A stretch of 64,000 nt of DNA from Anaerolineae bacterium (GCA_019912965.1 JAIOHM010000085.1:1-64000); one strand, 5' to 3'; positions 24,108 through 32,959 are shown, counted from the first letter of the stretch. The notes: generated by a model not told the origin, from the sequence alone. Numbers and translations: made by a program.

Positions 24108-24389
24108 TTAAAGAAAGAAATCGCGCAGCGCGTCCCGCACTTCATCCACCAGTTCTTCCCACGTTATATCCGGGTCGCGGGTGATGCGTAACGTGTGTTC
24201 ACTGATGGTCAGCGCCCGTAAACCGCGCACGCCGTTGAACAACATCTGGGCGATGGGTGTGCCTTCATCGCCCTCATCAAAACTGGCATAATTTTCTTCG
24301 CCCTCCGCCGTCAGTGTCATATTCGTGACCAGTTCCAACACATTCGAGTCATCGGTGGCGAAGGTTTCAACCGTTACATACTCAGACAT
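24108..24389 (-). CDS. NifU/Nfu N-terminal-like domain protein
   Basis: A 93-residue protein. It has the pattern of the Nfu N-terminal domain: VLELVTNMTLT, GTPIAQMLFNGVRGLRALTI, HTLRITRDPDITWEELVDEV, DALRDFF. The domain accompanies iron-sulfur scaffold proteins but does not itself carry the CxxC cluster site, and none is present here. It lies 4 bases after the MOSC gene on the same strand, so the two are co-transcribed, which hints at a shared sulfur-transfer role. Confidence 0.7.
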   Translation of the reverse strand: MSEYVTVETFATDDSNVLELVTNMTLTAEGEENYASFDEGDEGTPIAQMLFNGVRGLRALTISEHTLRITRDPDITWEELVDEVRDALRDFFL

Positions 24390-24393
24390 GAGT

Positions 24394-24846
24394 TTATTTC
24401 AGCACCTTGACCATATCCCCGATACGAATATTGCCGCCTGAGACGACCTTTGCAATCACACCCATCTGGCCTTGAACCATGCTCAACGGGCGATTTTGAA
24501 TCTTGCTGAATCGTTCGCAGCCCTCGCGCGGTTTAACCACTTCCACCACTGCCGCTTCACCCAATTGCAAACGGGTACCCGGCGCGAGATGGTCAACAGC
24601 CAACTGGTGAATCACAATCTGTTCACCCATCTGCCCCGGTTCGGTGTAAAAGCCCTGAGAGCGTAAATTAGTGAGCGTCTCATAGGACATGATATTTAAC
24701 TGTCGCGTGGGATGCCCGCCTTTCATGTCACCCTCGATGCCATGTCCGGGGATCAGATTGGCTTCTTCCAGATCAACGCGCAAAAATTCGTTCGGGGTTT
24801 CGTCCACCCCGGAAGGTTTATAAACAATACTGACAATTTGTGTCAT
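24394..24846 (-). CDS. MOSC-domain protein
   Basis: A 150-residue protein with AGGAGG before the start and TATAAT on the minus strand at 24866-24871. The MOSC fold is shown by GHGIEGDMKGGHPTRQLNIM near residues 34-53, GQMGEQIVIH, and the conserved Cys in KPREGCERFSKIQ. MOSC domains bind sulfur or molybdenum-cofactor intermediates through this Cys, as in Moco sulfurases. A stand-alone MOSC protein of this length is like YiiM/YuaD types. Substrate not known. Confidence 0.88.
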   Translation of the reverse strand: MTQIVSIVYKPSGVDETPNEFLRVDLEEANLIPGHGIEGDMKGGHPTRQLNIMSYETLTNLRSQGFYTEPGQMGEQIVIHQLAVDHLAPGTRLQLGEAAVVEVVKPREGCERFSKIQNRPLSMVQGQMGVIAKVVSGGNIRIGDMVKVLK

Positions 24847-25022
24847 GGGATTTCCTCCTGAGCCTTATTATAGCAGTCTGTTTTGAGGTTTTAGTGAATG
24901 GATTTAACCGCATTCTCGTATTAAAACCGGATTATCGTGCTGCGTAAATCTCCATTTTTGCTGATCCCAAAATACCCTACGCTTAAACAACATCTTTTTA
25001 TACAACACTTGGAGGGGAATAT

Positions 25023-25802
25023 ATGAGCAGTCGTTTCGGAGTGTTAATCGTGATTTATATCGCAATCAATCTGCTGACCGTTGGTGTCATCCGGGGTCAG
25101 GAAGCCACCGAGATGCCCAGGCCGCCGCATTGGACATATGAAGGCGAAGAAGGCCCGCAACATTGGGGCGACCTCGCCATTGATTTTGCGCTGTGTTCGA
25201 CCGGACGCGCCCAATCACCCATCGACATCAGCCAGCCGCAGGCCGTCAACCTCGCTGACATCGCGTTTGATTATCAGCCAACGGCGCTCAATATTTTCAA
25301 CAACGGCCACACCGTTCAGGTTGCCTATGATGCAGGCAGTTCAATGATCTACAACGAAACGCAGTACGATCTGCTGCAATTCCACTTCCACATTCCCAGC
25401 GAACATACCCTGAACGGCGAAGCCTTTGCGATGGAACTGCATTTCGTCCACCGCAGCGCCGATGGTGATCTGGCAGTCGTTGGTGTCCTGCTGCGCGAAA
25501 GTGATGCCGCTAACAAAGCCTATGCCCCGCTGTTCGATAATCTGCCCGCCGAAAAAGGCGATCCACAGCCCACTGAATTGACGATTGACGCTAACAATCT
25601 GCTGCCTGCCGAGCGCCTGTATACCACCTACAGCGGCTCATTAACGACACCACCCTGCACACAGGGAGTGCGCTGGCTGGTCTTGCAAACACCTGTCGAA
25701 ATCTCGCATGAGCAGGTGGAAGCCTTCGCGCAGATTTTTGAACTGAACGCCCGCCCTGTGCAGGATCAGAACAACCGTGATCTGTTGAGCGACAACGGCT
25801 AA
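25023..25802 (+). CDS. Secreted alpha-class carbonic anhydrase
   Basis: A 259-residue protein with GGAGGGG before the start. A signal peptide (~residues 1-25) precedes the catalytic domain. The zinc ligands are visible in QFHFHIPSEH (two His) and MELHFVH (third His). Further alpha-CA signatures are HWTYEGEEGPQHWGDL, QSPIDIS and SLTTPPCTQGVRWLVL. It hydrates CO2 outside the cytoplasmic membrane. All key residues are intact. A hairpin follows at 25817-25836. Confidence 0.95.
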   Translation: MSSRFGVLIVIYIAINLLTVGVIRGQEATEMPRPPHWTYEGEEGPQHWGDLAIDFALCSTGRAQSPIDISQPQAVNLADIAFDYQPTALNIFNNGHTVQVAYDAGSSMIYNETQYDLLQFHFHIPSEHTLNGEAFAMELHFVHRSADGDLAVVGVLLRESDAANKAYAPLFDNLPAEKGDPQPTELTIDANNLLPAERLYTTYSGSLTTPPCTQGVRWLVLQTPVEISHEQVEAFAQIFELNARPVQDQNNRDLLSDNG

Positions 25803-25816
25803 ACCCTCAGCTTATG

Positions 25817-25836
25817 GGGCGGTACACAAGCCGCCC
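25817..25836 (+). terminator. Terminator of the carbonic anhydrase gene
   Basis: GGGCGG (25817-25822) and CCGCCC (25831-25836) with an 8-base loop, followed by TGATTTGTTTT. Confidence 0.6.
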
Positions 25837-25839
25837 TGA

Positions 25840-26141
25840 TTTGTTTTCCGTTTGTCCACCCAACCACCCACCAACCATTGGCGAACATTCTTAACCAACG
25901 GCTTCCCTCATTTCCGTTAGTGCCAACCCGCCCTAAAACGAACCAAATGGATTACCAAAGAGTCACCCTTTGCCGCTCAAAATCCCTTATCCTGAACATA
26001 GGTGCTGCTGCTGATCGGTTTTATAGTCATTTGCACCCAAACCCATTTCCGCAATCGCCGCAACTGCCCTGTAATTTTGGGGTATCCGGCAGTGAACATA
26101 CTGCCAGTGATGATACAATACAGACAAATCAGTAACGGGAA
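25840..26141. other. Gene-free region with CCACC-rich repeats
   Basis: About 300 bases without a supported gene. Around 25855-25880 the sequence has a loose 7-base period (CCACCCA, ACCACCC, ACCAACC). At 26045-26065 the string CCGCAATCGCCGCAA is shared with the leader elements at 28720, 50110 and 62600. Confidence 0.4.
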
Positions 26142-26402
26142 ATGACTATGCAGGATACAACCGTAGAGACCGTTTTTGATGTCATAACTGACTTTTTGGC
26201 ATCCGGGCCAACCCCTGAAGCACTGCTTGCCTACCACTTGCCAGATGATCTACAGACGCGGGTTGACGAACTTGTAGAACGCAACGGCGAAGGGCAGTTG
26301 ACTTTCGATGAGCAGCAGGAGTTATACGACTTTATGCGCGCTGATGAAATGATGGCGCTGCTCAAAGCAAAGACTAAACTCCGGTTGCGAAACAATTCAT
26401 GA
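26142..26402 (+). CDS. Small partner of the HNH nuclease
   Basis: An 86-residue, mostly helical protein: ALLAYHLPDDLQTRVDELVE, GQLTFDEQQELYDFMRADEM and LLKAKTKLRLRN. Its stop overlaps the next start (ATGA), so it is translated together with the HNH gene. No known domain is recognised; size and coupling are like an antitoxin, immunity or regulatory subunit (inference). Confidence 0.7.
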   Translation: MTMQDTTVETVFDVITDFLASGPTPEALLAYHLPDDLQTRVDELVERNGEGQLTFDEQQELYDFMRADEMMALLKAKTKLRLRNNS

Positions 26403-26818
26403 CCATTACTGCCGAACAGCGACAGATCATCCATGCATTAGCCAACAAATGCTGTGAATACTGCCGAGTTGCCCAAGATGATCGCCTATCAAAATTCCAG
26501 ATTGACCACATTATCCCGGTCAAACACGGCGGTACGGATGCAACCGAAAATCTCTGTCTTGCCTGTTTAAAGTGCAACAGTTTTAAAGGGCCGAATGTTG
26601 CCGCACTTGACCCGGCAACAGGTGAAGCAACCAAGCTCTACAATCCACGTCAGCAGTCATGGGAAGAACATTTCCAGATCAATCCCGATGCATCACTCAT
26701 CGGGATCAGCCCGGAAGGACGCGCGACAATCATTGTGCTTCGAATTAATGAAGGAAGTCGTGTCAAACAACGACGAGTGGCAATGAATCTGGGTGAATAT
26801 CCCTGCACAAAAGCCTAG
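26399..26818 (+). CDS. HNH endonuclease
   Basis: A 139-residue protein. The zinc-binding and catalytic motifs of HNH nucleases are complete: CEYCRVAQ, FQIDHIIPVKHGGTDATENL, CLACLKCNSFKG. The first CxxC and second CxxC bind zinc and the DH...N residues form the active site. The C-terminal ~60 residues (QQSWEEHFQINPDASLIGIS) are shared with a large family of chromosomal stand-alone HNH proteins of unknown target. It is coupled to the small upstream gene. It could act in DNA restriction or repair; no methylase or phage gene is adjacent. Confidence 0.9.
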   Translation: MTITAEQRQIIHALANKCCEYCRVAQDDRLSKFQIDHIIPVKHGGTDATENLCLACLKCNSFKGPNVAALDPATGEATKLYNPRQQSWEEHFQINPDASLIGISPEGRATIIVLRINEGSRVKQRRVAMNLGEYPCTKA

Positions 26819-26822
26819 TTCA

Positions 26823-28382
26823 TCAGCGGGATGCTGTAGGCGTTGCTGTCGCAAACAAACAGCTACCCGGAACAGTCTCGCAGTCTTCAACAAATGCACT
26901 GAAACTATCAATAGACAGAAAATATCTTGAGACTGCGCTTTCAGTACCCATTTCTAGATAGAAAAATTCACTTTGGATCGTCTCTACAGAAGTTAAGAAA
27001 GACATTCGATATTCTGTATAAACGATTCTTAGACTTAGTTTATCCTCTAAAATCACAGCATAAGGCGAACCGTACTCCTGTAAAATCATTGATGAGGGAA
27101 TGATTACCGGGATTTGAATCATTCCCGCAATTCCATCCACAAAATGAACTGCCACAAAACCGCGGGAATTTACAAAGGGTATAGCTGTGACAGTGAAATT
27201 GTAAATTCCATTTTCTTCCCCAGTTCCAACAGGCGGAAAGCTAGTCGGATTAACGGTGTATGGAATACCCAAGCCAGCCAAGATATCCCGTACTTGCTGT
27301 TGTGTAGTAATACCGGGTTCAATCCCCAACCAGCACGAGACCGCACACGAAGGTGGATTAAATATCGACCGCAGGGTGACGGTTGGGGTAGTAGGAGATG
27401 TGGGTATAGAAATGACCTCCAAAATACCATCATCAACACCACCATAAGCCAGTTTATTGCCGTCTGGACTCCAAGCAAGTGAATTTACGCGGCCTGATTG
27501 CTGAACAGCTTCCACAATTCGCCCTGTTGCAATGTCAAGGATTTGCATAGTGTTTCCATCAGCGATAGCCAATTGATTCCCAACAGGACTCCAGGCAATA
27601 TCAACTACATGACCACCTGTGTAAGTAGCCAATAGTTCGCCTGATGCGCTGTTCCAAATCTGGATTTCACTTTGAGAAGGATAACCGTCAACGGAAGCCG
27701 TAGCGACTTGGCTGCTATCTGGGCTCCATGTCACAGCCGTTATTAGACCTTCAAATGGTTCTAGTGTGATCAAAGGTGTGCTGGTGGCTACGTCCCAAAT
27801 GATAGCGGTGGTATCAGCACTTCCGCTGATGATGCGGCTGCCATCTGGACTCCACGATAGAGTTGATATCAAATCGATGTGACCTGGAAGGACGGATAAA
27901 GTTTCTCCAGTTATCGCATCCCAAATCAGCACAACATGAAGGGGAAAGGCAGGGGATGTACGCCTGACAGCACCCGCTAATTTCGTTCCATCAGGACTCC
28001 ATGAAATTGAGTCAACAAGCTCTCCAGAGTCGGGGAAGATCCATCCTTCTGGGGTGGTGATATTGATAATCCCGACGACGCCATAACCTGAAGCGATGGC
28101 TAATACATTCGGATCGGTTGGATGCCATGCAACATCGTTTACCACCATATTGGAAATCTCGAATGATTCAATGATTTGGCTGGTTTCAGTATCAACTATT
28201 TCTACTGTTTTATCGTCACGACCAACCGCTAAGAGCTTGCCATCTGGACTCCAATCCAGTGTTCGTATCCCATTTATGTCGTTTTGTAGAAGCATAGCTT
28301 TGCTTGATGACGCTGCAAAGAGGATCATCAGAAAGCTAACAGAGATAATTTGGATCAGTGTGTGATAGGTGAGTTTAATCAT
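26823..28382 (-). CDS. Secreted WD40 beta-propeller protein with C-terminal domain
   Basis: About 519 residues from the ATG at 28382. A signal peptide (IISVSFLMILFAASSSKA) precedes seven propeller blades with TLDWSPDGKLLAVG, DVAWHPTDPNVLAI, SISWSPDGTKLAG, TLSWSPDGSRIISGSADTT, TWSPDSSQVATASV, IAWSPVGNQLAIA and LAWSPDGNKLAYG. Residues ~350-519 form a separate domain (SCWLGIEPGITTQQQVRDIL) rich in beta strands, seen in secreted proteins of this kind of bacterium. Its ending, CLFATATPTASR, is Thr-rich. Function unknown; surface binding is likely. Confidence 0.85.
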   Translation of the reverse strand: MIKLTYHTLIQIISVSFLMILFAASSSKAMLLQNDINGIRTLDWSPDGKLLAVGRDDKTVEIVDTETSQIIESFEISNMVVNDVAWHPTDPNVLAIASGYGVVGIINITTPEGWIFPDSGELVDSISWSPDGTKLAGAVRRTSPAFPLHVVLIWDAITGETLSVLPGHIDLISTLSWSPDGSRIISGSADTTAIIWDVATSTPLITLEPFEGLITAVTWSPDSSQVATASVDGYPSQSEIQIWNSASGELLATYTGGHVVDIAWSPVGNQLAIADGNTMQILDIATGRIVEAVQQSGRVNSLAWSPDGNKLAYGGVDDGILEVISIPTSPTTPTVTLRSIFNPPSCAVSCWLGIEPGITTQQQVRDILAGLGIPYTVNPTSFPPVGTGEENGIYNFTVTAIPFVNSRGFVAVHFVDGIAGMIQIPVIIPSSMILQEYGSPYAVILEDKLSLRIVYTEYRMSFLTSVETIQSEFFYLEMGTESAVSRYFLSIDSFSAFVEDCETVPGSCLFATATPTASR

Positions 28383-28507
28383 CGTGTTATCGCTCAAATC
28401 GCTTAACGTGGGAAGTAGCCTACGCGCGGTCAAAAACGTAAATAATTTGTGACCAATCTGCTGTATGGAAAATACTACTCTACCCTATTTCCTAACCATC
28501 ATCGAAC

Positions 28508-29060
28508 TGGACAAAATCAGAACTCTTGTGCTATACTGGTAACAACAAAGGCAGCATCACGCCCTGCCCCCCAAAGCTGATTCGCAAGATTCGCAAAGCC
28601 CCATTTTGAAATTGATGAATCTGACGAACTTTGCCAATCTTCCCCGTACTTTCTGGCAACTGGCATCTCGCCTATCTGTATTGGCTGAAAGCTGATCGCT
28701 GACTGCTGGAAGCTATTCTCGCAATCGCCGCAAATCCGACGAGGAACTCAGAACTTGGAACTCGGAACTTTTAACCTAGCACCTAGCACTTTGCACCTAG
28801 CACCACCAGACAGCGCCAACCTCCCGCACAGCCGCTGCACAATGACAATCCCGCCAACGCGGCGGCATCCTCCCTTATAGCCGTTGTACACTACGGCGCT
28901 CCTCATGCCAACCGCCGACAATGACATTTGCGACATGCCTGCTTCCCGCGTTCCCACCGACAACGCCTACGGCAATTTTGCACTTTTATGTCTTTTACTC
29001 ATACCTCATTACTCGTCCCTACCCCTGAGTGCTACAATATCGCCTGATCTCAATACACCA
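28508..29060 (+). other. Long repeat-rich leader region, third and most diverged copy
   Basis: A promoter-like TGGACA (28508-28513), 18 bases and TATACT (28532-28537) include the string GAACTCTTGTGCTAT, found identically in the promoter of the element at 49908-50394. Downstream are CGCAAGATTCGCAAA, a run of heptamers starting GCTG (28690-28725), CGCAATCGCCGCAAA (28720-28735), and nine 7-base units from GGAACTC to AGCACCA (28744-28806). The ligase start lies ~550 bases from the promoter, as in the other two copies. A TACAAT near 29033 could be a closer promoter. No coding frame is supported. Confidence 0.45.
28690..28806 (+). repeat. Two heptamer arrays in the acyl-CoA ligase leader
   Basis: The first reads GCTGAAA, GCTGATC, GCTGACT, GCTGGAA, GCTATTC. 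The second reads GGAACTC, AGAACTT, GGAACTC, GGAACTT, TTAACCT, AGCACCT, AGCACTT, TGCACCT, AGCACCA. The strict 7-base step without codon structure is characteristic of short tandem heptamer repeats. Confidence 0.75.
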
Positions 29061-29089
29061 AATTAAGACTGTTTCAGGAGAAAAATGTT

Positions 29090-30709
29090 ATGCAAGGCTT
29101 GATGATGGATTATCCGCTGACGCTGCGGACGGTGCTGGATCGGGCGAATCGCCTGTTCCCCCGGCGGAAGCTCTCCACCAAAATCGGCGCGTCCATGCAC
29201 CGCTACACCTATGCCGATTTTTACGACCGCGTTTCCAAGCTGGCGAATGCGCTGGCTCGCCTCGGCGTCCAACCCGGAGACCGCGTAGCCACCCTCGCTT
29301 GGAACAGCTACCGCCATCTCGAACTCTACTTCGGGATTCCCTGCATGGGCGCGGTCTGCCACACCCTGAACCTCCGCCTCCCGCCTGACCAACTGATTTA
29401 CATCATCAACCATGCCGAAGATAAAGCCATCTGCGTCGATCAAAGCCTTTTACCCCTGCTGGAAAAAATCAGCGACCATCTGAAAACCGTCGAAACCATC
29501 ATTGTGATGGCTGATGCACCCCTGCAAACCACCCTGACCAACGCTATCAGCTACGAAGAACTGATCACGGGCGAACAAGCGGATTTTGCGTGGCCGGAAC
29601 TGGACGAACGCAGCGCAGCCGCCATGTGTTACACCTCCGGCACGACCGGCAATCCCAAAGGCGTCGTCTATTCGCACCGTTCATCGTACCTCCACGCCGT
29701 CGGCGCATGTATGACCGACAGCCTCGGCCTCTCCCAGAACGATATTGTGATGCCCGTCGTGCCTATGTTTCATGTCATGGCGTGGGGTATCCCCTATGCC
29801 GCTACCTTTTTGGGCAGTGAACAGGTTTTCCCCGGCCCACATTTACAGCCGCGTGATCTCGCCGATTTGATCCAGAACGAACGGGTTTCGCTGACGGCGG
29901 GTGTGCCGACTCTCTGGCTCGGCTTATTTGGATTGCTGGAACAGGAACGCTTCGACATGAGCAGCTTGCGCGTGATGATCGTCGGGGGTTCAGCCGCCCC
30001 GCGCTCGATGATCGAAAATTATCAGAAGAAACTTGGCCTGCGGATTTGCCATGCATGGGGTATGACCGAAACCAGTCCGTTAGGCACGGTGGGCAACCTC
30101 AAGCGCGAAGTGCTGGAAATGCCGGAAGATCAGCAGTATGCCGTCCGTGCCAAGCAGGGCATACCCGCGCCCGGTATCGAAGTCCGCGCGGTGGATGAAA
30201 ACGGCGCGGAAGTCGCGTGGGATGGCAAAACGATGGGTGAGTTGCAGGTGCGTGGCCCCTGGGTCGCCTCGTCATATTACAACGACCCGCGCAGTAGTGC
30301 CTCATTTGTGGATGGCTGGTTCCGCACAGGCGATGTGGTGTCGTTCGATGAAGACGGTTATATGCAGATTGTTGACCGCACCAAAGACCTTGTGAAAAGC
30401 GGCGGTGAATGGATTTCAACCGTCGAATTGGAGTCGGTCATCATGGGGCATCCGGGGGTTTTGGAAGCCGCCGTGATCGCTGTCCCCCACGCCAAATGGC
30501 AGGAACGTCCATTAGCGTTGGTCGTCGCGCGGGATAAAGTTGCCCCACCGACTAAAGAAGCGATTTATGACCACCTCGCGCCGCACTTCGCCAAATGGCA
30601 ACTTCCCGACGAAATCCTGTTTGTCGAAGCTATCCCCAAAACCAGCGTCGGCAAGTTCGATAAAAAAGTCGTCCGCGAACAGTACAAAGACTACACCCTG
30701 CCAGAATAA
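29090..30709 (+). CDS. Fatty acid--CoA ligase (AMP-binding enzyme)
   Basis: A 539-residue protein with AGGAG upstream. The adenylate-forming motifs are intact: CYTSGTTGNPKGVVYSHRS (phosphate-binding loop), HAWGMTETSPLG, GWFRTGDVVSFDEDGYM, DRTKDLVKSGGEWIS and the C-terminal Lys in KTSVGKFDKK. It activates a medium- or long-chain carboxylic acid with ATP and CoA, in the cytoplasm. Length is usual for the family. It is preceded by an unusually long repeat-rich leader and followed by a GC-rich palindrome at 30717-30739. Confidence 0.93.
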   Translation: MQGLMMDYPLTLRTVLDRANRLFPRRKLSTKIGASMHRYTYADFYDRVSKLANALARLGVQPGDRVATLAWNSYRHLELYFGIPCMGAVCHTLNLRLPPDQLIYIINHAEDKAICVDQSLLPLLEKISDHLKTVETIIVMADAPLQTTLTNAISYEELITGEQADFAWPELDERSAAAMCYTSGTTGNPKGVVYSHRSSYLHAVGACMTDSLGLSQNDIVMPVVPMFHVMAWGIPYAATFLGSEQVFPGPHLQPRDLADLIQNERVSLTAGVPTLWLGLFGLLEQERFDMSSLRVMIVGGSAAPRSMIENYQKKLGLRICHAWGMTETSPLGTVGNLKREVLEMPEDQQYAVRAKQGIPAPGIEVRAVDENGAEVAWDGKTMGELQVRGPWVASSYYNDPRSSASFVDGWFRTGDVVSFDEDGYMQIVDRTKDLVKSGGEWISTVELESVIMGHPGVLEAAVIAVPHAKWQERPLALVVARDKVAPPTKEAIYDHLAPHFAKWQLPDEILFVEAIPKTSVGKFDKKVVREQYKDYTLPE

Positions 30710-30716
30710 AACCGTA

Positions 30717-30739
30717 GGGGCGTTCCGCCGGAACGCCCC
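30717..30739. repeat. GTAGGGGC-family palindrome after the ligase gene
   Basis: GGGGCGTTCC (30717-30726) and GGAACGCCCC (30730-30739) with a GCC loop. Same family as 3848-3876. It may act as a terminator. Confidence 0.65.
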
Positions 30740-30749
30740 AAAACCCAAC

Positions 30750-30793
30750 TCTCTGCGAAAACTCTGCGCTCTTTGCGCCTCTGCGGTTAATCT
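30750..30793. repeat. CTCTGCG-type short tandem repeat
   Basis: CTCTGCGAAAA, CTCTGCGCT, CTTTGCGCC, TCTGCGGTTAA follow one another with a 9-11 base period between the ligase palindrome and the end of the aminotransferase gene. No coding function. Confidence 0.55.
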
Positions 30794-30808
30794 TCTCTTT
30801 TGGGGCGG

Positions 30809-32020
30809 TTACACATTCGCCTTCAGCACCACACCCAAGCGGCGGATGCCTTCCACGATCATTTCCGGGCGAGCGTTGCTGTAATTCAGCCGGAAGGTAT
30901 TGCGCCCCGTATCCCCAATATAGAAGCCATCACCCGGTACGAAGGCCACGTCCTGCGCCAACGCCTGCTTCAAAATCTCGGTCGCATCCAAATGCGGCGG
31001 CATCGTCACCATCAGGAACAGACCTCCTTCAGGCCGCGTCCATGTAACCTCGTGTGGAAAATGTTCCTCAATCGTTTGCAGCATCAAATCGCGCCGCTGA
31101 CGATAAACATCCCGCAGCATAGCGATATGCCCATCAAGAAACGCCTCATCCCGCGCCACTTCATAAGTGATGAATTGGGTAAGCGTGCTGGTGTGCAAAT
31201 CCGTTGCCTGCTTGACTTGCACCAGCTTATCGATCACCGGGAACGCCGCCGCGACCCACCCGATTCGCAAACCCGGCGTCAGCGTTTTGGAGAACGTGCC
31301 GCAGTACATCACGCAGCCTTCCGGCGTGGTCGAGCCGCGCAGATCGGCTTCGAATTGCAAAATGCTCGGCACAGAATCGCCGCTGTATCGCAGTGCGCTG
31401 TAAGGATCATCTTCCACAAATGGCAGGTTATGGTTCACCAGAATTTCCGCCAGCTTTTGTCGTCGCTCCCGGCTCAGGGTTGTCCCCTGCGGATTCTGGA
31501 ACGTCGGCACGGAATACATCACCTTATGTGGCGCATTGTTTAAGAGAATTTCGAGGTCATCCACACACATGCCGTTCGCATCCGTCGGCACAGCGGAAAA
31601 CTGGAGATCAAACGGTTTCCACGAGGTCAACATGCCCACATAGGTCGGATTTTCCACTGCTACCTGATCATGTTCATCCAGCAAAACCCGCGCGATCATA
31701 TCCAGCGCCTGCTGCGACCCACTGGTAATCAGGATATTGTCGGCGTTAACCTGGAACTTGCCGGAGGATAGTCGCTTGGCGATCAAACCGCGTAGTTCGG
31801 GCATTCCTTCGCTGGTGCTGTACTGCATCACCTCGCGCCCCCGTTCCGAAAGCACGGTATCCGTTGCCTGCTGAATGCGCTCCATCGGGAACAATTCCGG
31901 CGCGGGCAGGCCGCCAGCAAATGAAATTACTTCCGGGCGTGCCGTCAGCTTCAGGATTTCGCGGACGGTCGAACGTTTCATGTGTTTGGTGCGGGCGGCA
32001 AACAGCGAATCCCAGTTCAT
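30809..32020 (-). CDS. PLP-dependent aminotransferase (2-aminoadipate transaminase-like)
   Basis: About 403 residues from the ATG at 32020 (MNWDSLFAARTKHMKRSTVR). Fold type I aminotransferase motifs are present: ISFAGGLPAPELFP, LITSGSQQALDMIARVL, PTYVGML, VPTFQNPQGTTLS, VEDDPYSALRY, and the PLP-binding Lys in YCGTFSKTLTPGLRIGW. The combination is typical of the LysN/MocR-like class I group acting on 2-aminoadipate, kynurenine or aromatic and branched substrates. It is a complete enzyme, without the DNA-binding domain of MocR. Substrate not determined. Confidence 0.9.
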   Translation of the reverse strand: MNWDSLFAARTKHMKRSTVREILKLTARPEVISFAGGLPAPELFPMERIQQATDTVLSERGREVMQYSTSEGMPELRGLIAKRLSSGKFQVNADNILITSGSQQALDMIARVLLDEHDQVAVENPTYVGMLTSWKPFDLQFSAVPTDANGMCVDDLEILLNNAPHKVMYSVPTFQNPQGTTLSRERRQKLAEILVNHNLPFVEDDPYSALRYSGDSVPSILQFEADLRGSTTPEGCVMYCGTFSKTLTPGLRIGWVAAAFPVIDKLVQVKQATDLHTSTLTQFITYEVARDEAFLDGHIAMLRDVYRQRRDLMLQTIEEHFPHEVTWTRPEGGLFLMVTMPPHLDATEILKQALAQDVAFVPGDGFYIGDTGRNTFRLNYSNARPEMIVEGIRRLGVVLKANV

Positions 32021-32170
32021 AAAGGGCCTTTCTGCGGCATATAACTGCTTTTCAGAAGAGTATATGCGGGGCTGTTGACATCGCAATGGTCGAGGGAGTC
32101 CAATTCAGAATCAGACCGGGGATGTGAGCATTTGTTGGGCAGTTCGCAAACCGCCCTTATGTATCCTGAA

Positions 32171-32959
32171 TTACCGCAGCAAAAAGCGCAGCGCATCCGG
32201 CAGGCGGCGCGCCCAGGCAGCTTCGTTGTGCTCGGCGTCTTCCACCACCACATAGTGCAGGTTTTCGCCGGGTGTATAACCTTTCTCAACCAGCGTGGCG
32301 TTGAGCTTGCGGGCGCTGTTTTCGCGGGTGCCGTTATCCAGATAAATCTTGCCGGGATTGAAGGGGCGTGAATGCAGATAATGATAGATCGCGCCGCTGC
32401 CGAACCAGATCGAGGGACTCATCACCCCGGCAAAGCCGAACACATCCGGGCGATGAAAAAAGCCGTAAATGCTGATGAGGCCGCCCATCGATGATCCCAT
32501 AATGCCTGTGTGGGTGCGGTCGGGATGCGTGCGGAAATCACGGTCAATCAGGGGTTTGACGGTATTGGTAATGAAAGACAGATAGGCTTCCCCACGTCCC
32601 TCACGGATATTGTGGAACGGATTGTACTCGTAAATGCGATCTGCACCTGTGTTGGGGAGGCCAACGATGATGGCTTCCAACCCTTCGGCGCTTAACCGCT
32701 GTACGGTTTCGTCCACTTCCCATTCCTGTCCGGCGAATCCGGTAGTGCGGTCAAACAGATTTTGCCCATCGTGCATATACAGCACCGGGTAGCGCCGTTC
32801 ACCTTGCTGATACGAGGGCGGCAGATGCACCAACACATCGCGCGTGTTATGCAGTTGGGGACTCCAAAAATCTGGTAGCACCTGCAGTTCGCCCATGACC
32901 GTGTTAAAACCACCGGTTCGCATGTGGTAATCCAGCCAGGTGGTATACGTATAATCCAT
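32171..32959 (-). CDS. Esterase of the enterochelin esterase/EstD family
   Basis: About 262 residues; GGAG nine bases before the ATG at 32959 supports that start. Alpha/beta-hydrolase fold of the putative esterase family (PF00756): VLVHLPPSYQ, YPVLYMHDGQNLFD, EAIIVGLPNTGADR, nucleophile Ser in GIMGSSMGGLIS, MSPSIWFG, and His in EDAEHNEAAW. No signal peptide, so cytoplasmic. Members hydrolyse siderophore or other esters; no siderophore genes are near. Confidence 0.9.
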   Translation of the reverse strand: MDYTYTTWLDYHMRTGGFNTVMGELQVLPDFWSPQLHNTRDVLVHLPPSYQQGERRYPVLYMHDGQNLFDRTTGFAGQEWEVDETVQRLSAEGLEAIIVGLPNTGADRIYEYNPFHNIREGRGEAYLSFITNTVKPLIDRDFRTHPDRTHTGIMGSSMGGLISIYGFFHRPDVFGFAGVMSPSIWFGSGAIYHYLHSRPFNPGKIYLDNGTRENSARKLNATLVEKGYTPGENLHYVVVEDAEHNEAAWARRLPDALRFLLR

